Origin: Pseudomonadota bacterium
GTDB lineage: Bacteria > Pseudomonadota > Alphaproteobacteria > Sphingomonadales > Sphingomonadaceae
NCBI GenBank assembly: GCA_023394965.1
Contig: JAEWZX010000032.1
Coordinates: forward strand, 1-64,000
Reading direction: 5' to 3'
DNA: 64,000 nt
Shown: one piece after another, positions 34,881 to 43,702 of the stretch
Layout of the letters: every line of letters begins with the position of its first letter
Numbering within the stretch: the stretch's first letter is position 1
Notes under the pieces: generated by a model
Database searches by the model: none
The model's input: only the letters and a program-made list of their open reading frames with translations
Told to the model about the DNA's origin: nothing
Program-made: the position numbers and the translations under genes

Positions 34881-36246
34881 GGCCACCGTCCCGCAATCCT
34901 GCCGGTCGGGCAGCCAGCAAGGCTATCAGGAAAGCGGTAATACACAGCATGGCCTGATTTCGCAGCGGATAGTCGAGTGCAGATTGCAGGGCGATTGCCA
35001 GCAAGGCCAAACCGATGCCGTCAACCTCGCACCGTTCTTCGCCCTGCCTTGATCGCCACCACGCCATCAGCACCCACAGAAGCCACGATGCGGCAAGCGC
35101 CAAACCGATAGCGCCCGCCTCAATGCCGAGTTCAAGATAATCATTATGCGCGCGGCGGGCGTAGGTTGGAGCCACGTGTTCGAGGGATTCGAAAGTCTGG
35201 AACACTTCATCGAACGATCCCATGCCGCTGCCCATCGGAAAGAAAGTCTGCAACGCCGCGGCTGAATCCTGCCATATCTGGGGGCGTCGATCTTCCAGAG
35301 TTTCGAAACGCTCCCACGAGGGATTGATGCGTTCGCTGCTTGCAACAAAGGTTGCGACGATGGCGGCCGCAGGAATGATTCCGATCGCAAGCTTCCACGA
35401 TTTCGGCCCTTGCGCACTTCTATGCAACCGATACCAGCGCACCGCGAAAGCGCCGAGCGGCAGTAAAAGCAAGGCGATGGATGAGCGCGATTGCGTCAGT
35501 ACCGCCCCAAGCACGAACAGAGCGGCGACCGCGCCTAACGCTAGTTGGTGGCGGGCAGCCGCATCGGTGGGCAGCCGGATGCCTGACAGCGCACACAGAG
35601 CGATCACGAAAAACAGACCACTCGTGTTGTGGCTGGCGAACATGCCGTAAAACCGCCCTTCCTCGACAAGGGGATAAGGCAGCAGGGCATTGCGGTTGGT
35701 AACGACCTGCAAGAGACCAATGAGAAAATTCAACACACCAAGGGCCACGATGACGCGCATCGCCGCCTGCGCAGTGCCAGTCCGTGTGGGTGTGAAAAGC
35801 ACTATGGCCAAGGCAGGAAGCAGGGATGCAAAGGCTATCAGGGTTCGGTGGGCATCGGTTGTCAGCGGAAACCACTCTCGCTCCGCACCGATCAAACTGC
35901 GTGACGCCAAAGCCAGGCCAGCGCCCGGCAGATTGTGCCACATGATCGGCGGGAGAGGTACAAGTTGAAGCAGGGGCAGCGCCAGAGAGGCGGTGATCAG
36001 CAGCTTCAAGCCGACCGGTCGCCCGCACCACCCTGTAAGCGCATCGTTCACACACCAGACGAGAAGGCAGAGCGAGAGCATTTGAACCGCCAGATTGAGC
36101 AATCCATATCCGCTTCCTCCGCCTCCAAGCAGAAATGCGGCCGCGATTATCGTCAGGACAGGCCACCCGGCCGGGGCTGACCATTTCGCTCTGCCCGAAG
36201 GTTGAAAGGCGCGAGGATGCCTTGGGCCGACATGCTTCAAAGGCAT
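34873..36246 (-). CDS. Second O-antigen ligase / Wzy-type membrane protein
   Basis: A 457-residue protein with about ten to twelve helices. FASHNTSGLFF and the periplasmic-loop signature RRAHNDYLELGIEAGAIGLAL mark the O-antigen ligase superfamily. ATG 36246 follows GGAAGGAAC and is preferred over ATG 36330. Its position between the priming transferase and wza-wzc suggests it is the polymerase for the main repeat unit. The other member at 24027-25328 could serve a second polymer or attach the product to an acceptor. Confidence 0.83.
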   Translation of the reverse strand: MPLKHVGPRHPRAFQPSGRAKWSAPAGWPVLTIIAAAFLLGGGGSGYGLLNLAVQMLSLCLLVWCVNDALTGWCGRPVGLKLLITASLALPLLQLVPLPPIMWHNLPGAGLALASRSLIGAEREWFPLTTDAHRTLIAFASLLPALAIVLFTPTRTGTAQAAMRVIVALGVLNFLIGLLQVVTNRNALLPYPLVEEGRFYGMFASHNTSGLFFVIALCALSGIRLPTDAAARHQLALGAVAALFVLGAVLTQSRSSIALLLLPLGAFAVRWYRLHRSAQGPKSWKLAIGIIPAAAIVATFVASSERINPSWERFETLEDRRPQIWQDSAAALQTFFPMGSGMGSFDEVFQTFESLEHVAPTYARRAHNDYLELGIEAGAIGLALAASWLLWVLMAWWRSRQGEERCEVDGIGLALLAIALQSALDYPLRNQAMLCITAFLIALLAARPAGLRDGGHE

Positions 36247-36326
36247 TCTGTTCCTTCCAAACGCTGCAATCTGGATGAGGGAGAAGCCCGCCGGTGAAGC
36301 GCAGCGAACTTTCGAAAAGACGCGAT

Positions 36327-36608
36327 TCAAGACCCAGGCGATGCGTCGGCGCTGCTGGATGACGCCATAGCGGTCGACAACAAAACGACCGCAAGCAGGA
36401 CGGAGATGATCAGGGCTGATCCGCCAATCCTGCCCGCCCCTGCTTCCGTTAGCGGCGAGTGCGAAGTCTCGGCGCTAGCTCCGGAAAGCTTTGCCGGCTG
36501 AACCGCAACTTGCGGCGTATCTGCCGCCCGCGTCCCCGCATTGGCGGGAATGGATGCGGCTGCCACAGCGATCGCCGTTAATGCAGAAAGACAGTATCCA
36601 GTATTCAT
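36327..36608 (-). CDS. Small exported membrane protein in the exopolysaccharide operon
   Basis: A 93-residue protein starting MNTGYCLSALTAIAVAAAS, with a cleavable signal ending at ANA. The middle is polar (about 25-60), then a C-terminal helix SALIISVLLAVVLLSTAM and a Ser-rich tail. GGGGGCAAG precedes the ATG. It lies between the priming glycosyltransferase and the Wzy-like gene on the same strand. No known family was recognised. Similar short single-pass proteins occur in many export clusters, but its function is unknown. Confidence 0.65.
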   Translation of the reverse strand: MNTGYCLSALTAIAVAAASIPANAGTRAADTPQVAVQPAKLSGASAETSHSPLTEAGAGRIGGSALIISVLLAVVLLSTAMASSSSADASPGS

Positions 36609-36670
36609 CTTGCCCCCAAAAATTTCACGTCCACAACACGGGTGTTCCCGTCGGCAACAGAGTGCCTTTG

Positions 36671-38038
36671 TCAGAACGCATTCGGATGAATGACCACACG
36701 GGCCGTCGAAAACATGATCACGACGTCCCGCCAAACCGACCAATTTCGTATGTATTCCAAGTCCGCTTCCAGCCGGCTTATCAGGTGGCCTTCCGTCGCA
36801 ATCGCCCCTCGATATCCACGGACCTGAGCCAGCCCAGTCAATCCCGGTTTCAGGGCGTGGCGCTGCCAATAGTTTTCGTCCACTTCCCAGAAGAGCTTCT
36901 GACCGGCCTGCGAGCCGAGCGCATGCGGGCGAGGCCCCACCAAACTCATTTCAGAACGCAGAACGTTCAAAAGTTGTGGCAATTCATCGATCGATGTCTT
37001 GCGAATGAATGCTCCGACCCGCGTTACCCGGTCGTCACCCGGCGAAGTGGACAGGGTGCCTCGCCGGTCTTCGGCCTCATGCCGCATGGAACGAAACTTG
37101 AGCATATCGAAGATGCAGTTATTCGCCCCGATCCGCTGCTGCTTGAAGAAAACCGGACCCCCGTCCTCGATCTTGATAAGCAGCGCCACAACAAGCATCA
37201 CCGGGCTCAGTAAAATTAGTAGAGGGATGGTGATCGCAACATCCATCGCACGCTTGAAAATGCGGGTGTGAAGCGCGAGCGGGCCGCTGGAGACAACAAT
37301 AAATGACTGTTCTCCTTCTCTCTCCAGAGCGAGTGCGCCCAATTCCTGAGGAGCAGAAGAGACGACTTCCCCTCGCACTCCTGCACCACGCATGATGGTG
37401 GCCCATTTTTGGCGCTGCCCCATGTCGCAGCTTACGATCACCCGGTCCGCCCCCCTGATCAGTCGACCGATGACGTCCAGGCTTTCAGGCACAACACCAG
37501 TTCCGGAAAAGCCGACCTCGTCAGTGCAGATAGTGCGCGCGCCCGTTATGGACACTGGCGGCCCCCCATCCATCACGATCAGCACCGAGCGCATAGTTGG
37601 ACCGTAGTTTTTGCGGAGATATCGGTTCAGGCCGACACGAAGGCAGGTCGATCCCGCGAAGGCAAACAGCACTGCCGCGCATAGCATGGTGCGCAAAAAC
37701 CCTGTCGCCACGCCCGCATAAAAAATCATCACCATACAGAGCATCGACGAAACCAGCAGCGACAGGGCGAGCTGCCCCACTGCATATTTCGTGTCGTCCA
37801 GAGATCGAATTGAATAGCAGCGCTGATAAGCGGCAATGACGAGGAAGATCGACAAGAACGCCCACCCGATCGCCAGGGCCTGTGTGTCAGGCCACCGATT
37901 GCGGTGAATACCGCCAGTCAAAACGAAGCCGGCCAGTATTATCAGCATGTCGGACAGCAGCATGAGCACATATAGTTGCACTCTGCGCTGTTCCATCCAC
38001 GGCTGACGTGTGGCAGCCGCACCTTTCACAAGAAGCAC
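36671..38038 (-). CDS. Priming undecaprenyl-phosphate sugar phosphotransferase
   Basis: A 455-residue polyisoprenyl-phosphate hexose-1-phosphate transferase of the WbaP/WcaJ/GumD type, which starts repeat-unit synthesis. The N-terminus has about four helices, then a CoA-binding-like domain (about 150-260). The catalytic C-terminal domain contains KRAMDVAITIPLLIL, GGPVFFKQQRIG, FRSMRHEAE, IRKTSIDELPQLLNVL and LVGPRPHA. GTG 38038 follows GGGGGATTTAG; a GTG at 38029 or the ATG at 37996 are shorter choices. It is the first gene of the minus arm. Confidence 0.9.
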   Translation of the reverse strand: MLLVKGAAATRQPWMEQRRVQLYVLMLLSDMLIILAGFVLTGGIHRNRWPDTQALAIGWAFLSIFLVIAAYQRCYSIRSLDDTKYAVGQLALSLLVSSMLCMVMIFYAGVATGFLRTMLCAAVLFAFAGSTCLRVGLNRYLRKNYGPTMRSVLIVMDGGPPVSITGARTICTDEVGFSGTGVVPESLDVIGRLIRGADRVIVSCDMGQRQKWATIMRGAGVRGEVVSSAPQELGALALEREGEQSFIVVSSGPLALHTRIFKRAMDVAITIPLLILLSPVMLVVALLIKIEDGGPVFFKQQRIGANNCIFDMLKFRSMRHEAEDRRGTLSTSPGDDRVTRVGAFIRKTSIDELPQLLNVLRSEMSLVGPRPHALGSQAGQKLFWEVDENYWQRHALKPGLTGLAQVRGYRGAIATEGHLISRLEADLEYIRNWSVWRDVVIMFSTARVVIHPNAF

Positions 38039-38293
38039 GTTTCTAAATCCCCCTGCTGGACCAGGAGGTGACCGAAAAGATTGCGACCAATTGTTTGCGC
38101 CCCGCCCCTGAAATCCGCCCTGGGATACGATTAAGTCGGACCGTCAACTTTGCGCAATACGTAGTATCCGAAGGTACAGATCAATGATCATCGGATTGTG
38201 TCGCCAAGGCTCAACCTGTGCCCCGCTGACTTGCCCTCTCACTGCGCTCTGCTATGGCGCGCGCAACTCACAATTGGAATGAACAGGAACCCC

Positions 38294-39514
38294 ATGGCGA
38301 AGATCAAGGTTGCGAACCCGATCGTCGAACTCGACGGCGACGAAATGACGAAGATCATCTGGCAGTGGATACGCGAACGGCTGATCCTTCCCTATCTCGA
38401 TGTCGATCTGAAATATTATGACCTCTCCATCGAGAAACGCGATGAGACGGACGATCAGATCACGGTCGATGCGGCCAACGCCATCAAGGAACATGGCGTA
38501 GGCGTGAAATGCGCCACCATCACCCCCGACGAAGCGCGGGTCGAGGAATTCGACCTCAAGAAAATGTGGGTGAGCCCCAACGGTACGATCCGCAACATTC
38601 TCGGCGGTGTGGTCTTCCGCGAACCGATCGTAATCGACAACGTACCGCGCCTGGTCCCGGGCTGGACCGATCCCATCGTGGTCGGCCGTCACGCATTCGG
38701 TGACCAGTACCGCGCCAAGGACACTCTGATCCCCGGTGCCGGCAAACTGCGCCTCGTATTCGAGGGCGAGAATGGCGAGAACATCGACCTCGACGTCTAT
38801 GAATTCCAGAGCTCGGGCGTCGCCATGGCGATGTATAATCTCGACGACAGCATTCGCGACTTTGCCCGCGCCTGCATGAATTACGGTCTGGACCGCAAAT
38901 GGCCGGTCTACCTGTCGACCAAGAACACCATTCTCAAGAAATACGACGGCCGCTTCAAGGACCTGTTCCAGGAAGTGTTCGACAATGAATTCAAAGACAA
39001 GTTTGCCGAAGCGAAGATCACTTACGAACACCGTCTGATCGACGATATGGTCGCTTCCGCGCTGAAGTGGAGTGGCAAGTTCGTCTGGGCCTGCAAGAAC
39101 TATGACGGCGACGTGCAGTCCGACGTTGTGGCTCAGGGGTTCGGCTCGCTCGGCCTGATGACCTCGGTCCTCATGACGCCGGATGGCAAGACGGTGGAGG
39201 CCGAAGCTGCCCACGGTACCGTTACCCGCCATTATCGCCAGCACCAGCAGGGCAAGGCGACCTCGACCAACCCGATCGCCAGCATCTTTGCCTGGACGCG
39301 CGGCCTTATTTACCGTGGCCGTTTCGACAACACACCTGACGTGGTGAAATTTGCCGAAACGCTGGAACGTGTCTGCGTGAAGACCGTCGAGAGCGGCAAG
39401 ATGACGAAGGATCTCGCGCTGCTCATCGGTCCCGACCAGAGCTGGATGACCACCGAGCAGTTCTTCGAAGCGATCGTAGAGAACCTCGAAAAAGAAATGC
39501 AGGCCTGGGCCTGA
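38294..39514 (+). CDS. icd: NADP-dependent isocitrate dehydrogenase
   Basis: A 406-residue TCA-cycle enzyme of the eukaryotic-like/rhizobial IDH subfamily. The N-terminus KVANPIVELDGDEMTKIIW, the SPNGTIRN substrate loop, and IPGAGK and GTVTRHYRQHQQGKATSTNP are diagnostic. ATG 38294 follows AGGAAC; upstream in-frame codons lack family similarity. A strong intrinsic-type hairpin follows the stop at 39558-39589. It stands alone in transcription and belongs to the core genome. Confidence 0.95.
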   Translation: MAKIKVANPIVELDGDEMTKIIWQWIRERLILPYLDVDLKYYDLSIEKRDETDDQITVDAANAIKEHGVGVKCATITPDEARVEEFDLKKMWVSPNGTIRNILGGVVFREPIVIDNVPRLVPGWTDPIVVGRHAFGDQYRAKDTLIPGAGKLRLVFEGENGENIDLDVYEFQSSGVAMAMYNLDDSIRDFARACMNYGLDRKWPVYLSTKNTILKKYDGRFKDLFQEVFDNEFKDKFAEAKITYEHRLIDDMVASALKWSGKFVWACKNYDGDVQSDVVAQGFGSLGLMTSVLMTPDGKTVEAEAAHGTVTRHYRQHQQGKATSTNPIASIFAWTRGLIYRGRFDNTPDVVKFAETLERVCVKTVESGKMTKDLALLIGPDQSWMTTEQFFEAIVENLEKEMQAWA

Positions 39515-39557
39515 AACCATCCGTGGACTTCGTCATTGCCTAGGCAGTGACGCGATT

Positions 39558-39589
39558 GACCGGGATCGACGCACTCGTCGATCCCGGTC
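39558..39589 (+). terminator. Strong hairpin after icd
   Basis: GACCGGGATCGACG (39558-39571), loop CACT, CGTCGATCCCGGTC (39576-39589) is a 14-bp perfect stem. It is followed by TTGTCG, only a weak T run. It lies between the icd stop and the next gene start and argues against upstream starts for that gene. Confidence 0.8.
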
Positions 39590-39624
39590 TTGTCGTATGG
39601 GGCCCACAAATATACAGGAAATAC

Positions 39625-41283
39625 ATGGCCAAACAGCCGACGAAAAACCGCAGTAGTGTGAAACGCAGGGGCACGGAAAAGTTCGGTCAGCGCCGGCTTG
39701 AGGTGCGCAATGCGATGATCAAGGACATTCGCGGTATCGCCGATCTCGTGCGCCGTGTTTATGAGGATATGCCCGCCTATACGCATGGTGAGATCCGCGG
39801 GCAGATCAACAATTTCAAAGACGGATGCTTCGTTGCTCTGCTGGATGACGAGGTAGTCGGCTATTGCGCAACCATGCAGGTGGGCGAAGCGCTCGCCTTT
39901 CAATCGCATGACTGGGACGAGATCACCGGCAACGGTTATGGCAGCCGCCATGATCCGACCGGCGATTGGCTCTATGGCTACGAAATGTGCGTGGACCCGA
40001 AGGTACGCGGTGTGCGGATTGGCCGCCGACTGTATGAAGAACGCCGCGCCCTTGCCGAAGAAAGAGACCTTACCGGCATCGTTTTCGCAGGTCGCATGCC
40101 GAATTATCGGCGGTTCCGCCGCCGGGTCGACGGGCCTCAGGATTATCTCGACAAGGTGGTCGAGGGTAAGCTGCATGATCCCGTTCTTCGCTTCCAGCTG
40201 GCAAACGGTTTCGAGCCCGAGCGGATAATGGAAAATTATCTGCCCGAAGACAAAGCGTCACAGGCAAACGCTGTCATGATGGTCTGGCGCAACCCCTATG
40301 TGGAGCGTGACCAGCCGGTGAAGAAACGCCTACCCCGCGGTGTGGAGGCAGTCCGCGTGGCCACGTGCCAGCTTCAGGCCCGCCAGGTGGCGGACTATGA
40401 CGAATTCATGCGCCACGTCACATATTTTGTCGATGTGGCAAGTGATTACGAAGCGGACTTCATCGTTTTTCCCGAGCTCTTCACATTGATGCTGTTGAGT
40501 TTCGAAGAGAAAGAACTCTCGCCGGTCGAGGCTATCGAGCGCCTGTCAGAATACACCCCCCGCCTGCGCACCGACATATCCGAAATGGCAATGCGCTATA
40601 ACATCAATATCATTGCTGGATCGCATCCAACGCGCATGGATGACGGGGACATCCACAACGTCGCTTATGTGTGCCTGCGCGACGGAGCTGTCCACGCGCA
40701 GGAAAAAATCCACCCGACACCCAATGAACGCTATTGGTGGAACATCAAGGGCGGCGACAAGGTCGAGGTGATCCAGACCGACTGCGGCCCAATCGGCGTA
40801 CAGATCTGCTACGATAGCGAATTTCCGGAACTGAGCCGGCGCCTTGCCGATGAAGGCGCGCGCATCATCTTCGTGCCGTTCTGCACCGACAGCCGGCAGG
40901 GCTATCTCCGTGTCCGTTATTGCGGTCAGGCGCGCGCTATCGAGAACCAGTGTTTCGTCGTACTCAGCGGGAATGTCGGAAATCTGCCGAATGTCGGCAA
41001 TATGGATATCCAGTATGCGCAAAGCTGCATCCTCACACCGTGCGATTTTCCTTTTGCGCGCGATGGCATAGCCGCTGAAGCGACTGAAAATGTCGAGACA
41101 TTGACCATAAGCGATATCAATCTGGCAGACCTGCAGTGGGCGCGTGCGGAAGGCACCGTACGCAATCTTGCGGATCGCCGTTTCGACCTCTACCGAATCG
41201 AATGGGACGAAGATGGGAAGCATCCTGGCAAGCCACGCCCCCGTCGCGAACCTCTCGGCCCGTCGACCATCGGTGGCGGGTGA
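39625..41283 (+). CDS. GNAT acetyltransferase fused to carbon-nitrogen hydrolase
   Basis: A 552-residue two-domain protein. The N-terminal GNAT domain (about 30-190) has the acetyl-CoA motif VCVDPKVRGVRIGRRLYEERR-like segment (DPKVRGVRIGRRLY). The C-terminal nitrilase-superfamily domain (about 235-510) has the full triad: Glu in VFPELFT, Lys in HAQEKIHPTP and Cys in GVQICYDSEFPE. Such fusions are known in many bacteria but their substrate is not established. Conjugation or amidase-type chemistry on a small amide is possible. ATG 39625 follows AGGAA. The gene is monocistronic by spacing. Confidence 0.9.
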   Translation: MAKQPTKNRSSVKRRGTEKFGQRRLEVRNAMIKDIRGIADLVRRVYEDMPAYTHGEIRGQINNFKDGCFVALLDDEVVGYCATMQVGEALAFQSHDWDEITGNGYGSRHDPTGDWLYGYEMCVDPKVRGVRIGRRLYEERRALAEERDLTGIVFAGRMPNYRRFRRRVDGPQDYLDKVVEGKLHDPVLRFQLANGFEPERIMENYLPEDKASQANAVMMVWRNPYVERDQPVKKRLPRGVEAVRVATCQLQARQVADYDEFMRHVTYFVDVASDYEADFIVFPELFTLMLLSFEEKELSPVEAIERLSEYTPRLRTDISEMAMRYNINIIAGSHPTRMDDGDIHNVAYVCLRDGAVHAQEKIHPTPNERYWWNIKGGDKVEVIQTDCGPIGVQICYDSEFPELSRRLADEGARIIFVPFCTDSRQGYLRVRYCGQARAIENQCFVVLSGNVGNLPNVGNMDIQYAQSCILTPCDFPFARDGIAAEATENVETLTISDINLADLQWARAEGTVRNLADRRFDLYRIEWDEDGKHPGKPRPRREPLGPSTIGGG

Positions 41284-41434
41284 ACCATATTCCATCGCGG
41301 GGCTGATAGTTTTCAGCTGCACGATCAAGCCGATGAGAGGCGCGGACTGTCCGTTCGGGCAGCTTCGTCACATTAGCGATGCTGTCACATTCGTGAAGTA
41401 ATCGCGCCCAACATAAAGGAACTGTTCGCGCCCT

Positions 41435-43195
41435 ATGAATGCCCAGACCGCGATACCTCCGATGATGTCAGACGCGCTGGTAATTCTGGGCGCTGTCGGG
41501 ATCGTGATACCACTCTTTGCCCGTTTCAAAATAACACCAATTATCGGGTTCATACTTGTAGGGATCGTGGTCGGCCCCTTCGGCCTCGGCAGGGCGACAA
41601 CCGAATACGAATGGCTGACATGGTTCACGATTACCGATCCGGAGCGCCTGGAGCCATTCGCCGAGCTTGGCATCATCCTGCTGCTGTTCGCGATTGGGCT
41701 GGAACTGTCGTACAAACGACTTTGGCAACTGCGAAAGCTGGTATTCGGCCTGGGGTCGTTGGAGCTGCTGGTCGGGGGAACCCTGATCGCAATCTTCCTG
41801 TCGATACTGGGGCAGTATTGGACGGGAGCTGTGGCGCTTGGGCTGGCACTGGCCATGTCATCGACAGCCGTGGTTCTGCCAATTTCAGGCACGCGCACAC
41901 CCGTGGGACGGGCGGCGCTTTCCATGCTGCTCTTCGAGGGCATCGCGCTCGTACCGATCATTTTCTTGTTAGGCACCCTCGCCCCTCACGCTGCGGCTGA
42001 AGGCTTCGACGGGATGATAGACACCCTGTGGAAGGGGGCTTTGGTCATCGTCTTGATGCTGGCGGCCGGTCCGTTTGTTCTGCCCCGGCTGTTCGCGCAG
42101 GCAGCGCGTACCAAAAGTCCCGAAATTTTTCTCGCTGCCAGCCTTCTGGTGGTGATCGGGGCAAGTCTTGCAACATCGATTGTCGGGCTGTCGATGATCG
42201 TCGGCGCCCTTCTTGCCGGACTGATGATCGCGGAAACGGACTATTCGCCTGAAGTCGCCAATATACTCGAGCCATTCCGCGGATTTGCGCTGGGAATATT
42301 CCTGCTCACCGTGGGCATGACGATCAACATCTACAGCATCTTCGAAAACATCGGTGCGATCGCAGTCGCAGTGGTCTGCCTGCTGACGCTCAAAGCCCTG
42401 ATCACCACAACACTTCTGTATTTGATGGGCGCCCGCCGAAGCACAGCCGTGGAAACCGGCATCCTCATGGCGAGCCCGTCCGAAGATACGCTGATCATCA
42501 TTTCAGCTGCTTCTGCCGCCCTGCTGATTCAGCCGGGCACGGCCCAGTTCTGGCAGATCGTCACCGCGATCGGCCTCACGGTCACGCCCTTGCTGGCCCA
42601 TATCGGCAAGATCGTGGGACGCCGAATAGAGCCTGTTCCCGAACTGCCTACCGAAGACGTCGAAAAACCGCGGGTGATTATCGTTGGTGCAGGTCGGGTC
42701 GGTCAATTGATCGCGCGAATGCTGGAAACCCATAAGAAACCCTATATTGCCATCGATTCCAACGCGGATCTCATCACCGAAGCCAAGCGCGAGGGTATTC
42801 GCGCCGCCTTCGGCGATGCCTCTCGGGCCGATGCACTCGACAAACTTGGAATAGAGAACGCCCTCGCTCTGGTTCTCACGATGGACGAACCTGTGCTCGC
42901 GGCCCGACTGGTGACGAAAATCCGCAGAACCTACCCCGACCTTCTGATCGTTGCACGTGCGCGTGACAGTTCGCACGCCGCTGAACTCTACCGCGCAGGG
43001 GCAAGCCATGCAGTCCCCGAAACCCTTGAAAGTTCGCTCCAACTTTCAGAAGCTGTGCTGATCGATATCGGAGTCGCCATGGGCCCCGTCATCGCGTCCA
43101 TTCACCAAAAGCGCGACGAATTCCGCGAGCAGATCGAACTGGAGGGCGCACTCACTTATAAGCCGAAGCTTCGCACGGGCACTGTGGAACCCTAA
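41435..43195 (+). CDS. CPA2-family cation:proton antiporter with TrkA-N domain (KefB/C type)
   Basis: A 586-residue inner-membrane protein. Residues about 15-395 form 12-13 helices of the Na+/H+ exchanger fold, with GFILVGIVVGPFGLG and GLALAMSSTAVVLPI. A cytosolic Rossmann RCK/TrkA-N domain begins near 410 with VIIVGAGRVGQLIARMLE, which gates transport by nucleotide or glutathione adduct. It would exchange K+ or Na+ for protons under stress. The stop is three bases before the start of the next small Cys-rich gene. Confidence 0.88.
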   Translation: MNAQTAIPPMMSDALVILGAVGIVIPLFARFKITPIIGFILVGIVVGPFGLGRATTEYEWLTWFTITDPERLEPFAELGIILLLFAIGLELSYKRLWQLRKLVFGLGSLELLVGGTLIAIFLSILGQYWTGAVALGLALAMSSTAVVLPISGTRTPVGRAALSMLLFEGIALVPIIFLLGTLAPHAAAEGFDGMIDTLWKGALVIVLMLAAGPFVLPRLFAQAARTKSPEIFLAASLLVVIGASLATSIVGLSMIVGALLAGLMIAETDYSPEVANILEPFRGFALGIFLLTVGMTINIYSIFENIGAIAVAVVCLLTLKALITTTLLYLMGARRSTAVETGILMASPSEDTLIIISAASAALLIQPGTAQFWQIVTAIGLTVTPLLAHIGKIVGRRIEPVPELPTEDVEKPRVIIVGAGRVGQLIARMLETHKKPYIAIDSNADLITEAKREGIRAAFGDASRADALDKLGIENALALVLTMDEPVLAARLVTKIRRTYPDLLIVARARDSSHAAELYRAGASHAVPETLESSLQLSEAVLIDIGVAMGPVIASIHQKRDEFREQIELEGALTYKPKLRTGTVEP

Positions 43196-43198
43196 TGG

Positions 43199-43702
43199 GT
43201 GTCGGCTCTGCTGGAAACCCGCTCTGACTGTAGCCGCTGTGCCGCGCTGTGCTGCATAGCCTATCCGTCAGAGGACATGCCAGGCTTCGCTGCAGCCAAA
43301 TCTGCAGGCGAACCCTGCCCAAAGCTGGGTGCTGATGGCATGTGCACAATCTACGACCAGCGTGCCGAGCAAGGATTTGCCGGCTGCATCCGTTTCGAAT
43401 GCTTCGGTGCCGGTCAGCACGTGGTGCAGAAGCTGTTCGATGCGCGCGACTGGCGGGACGACCCGGCGCTTCGCTTACCGATGGTGGACGCTTTCCTCGC
43501 GATGCGTCCTGTTGCGGATCTCAATTTCCTTGCCAGGCGCGCAATCGACAAAGCGCAAAGCCCCGACATTCAAGCAGCCGCGACCAGCCTCGCCAAGCGG
43601 CTGCAGCGAATAGCTGACAGTCGAGAAGGATTGGCCGATAACGCCCAAATATCCGCGATCGAGCGCGAACTGCGCGCTCTCTACCAACAACTCGGACGTT
43701 AA
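43199..43702 (+). CDS. Cys-cluster protein (CxxCxxxCC type)
   Basis: A 167-residue soluble protein with an N-terminal cluster CSRCAALCC (Cys11, Cys14, Cys18, Cys19), then PCPKLG, GMCTIYDQR and GCIRFECFG. This resembles YkgJ-like zinc or iron chelating domains. The C-terminal half is helical. GTG 43199 is the only good start in frame, three bases after the antiporter stop. Operon position suggests co-expression with the antiporter. Function is unknown. Its end overlaps the facing alaS end by four bases. Confidence 0.7.
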   Translation: MSALLETRSDCSRCAALCCIAYPSEDMPGFAAAKSAGEPCPKLGADGMCTIYDQRAEQGFAGCIRFECFGAGQHVVQKLFDARDWRDDPALRLPMVDAFLAMRPVADLNFLARRAIDKAQSPDIQAAATSLAKRLQRIADSREGLADNAQISAIERELRALYQQLGR

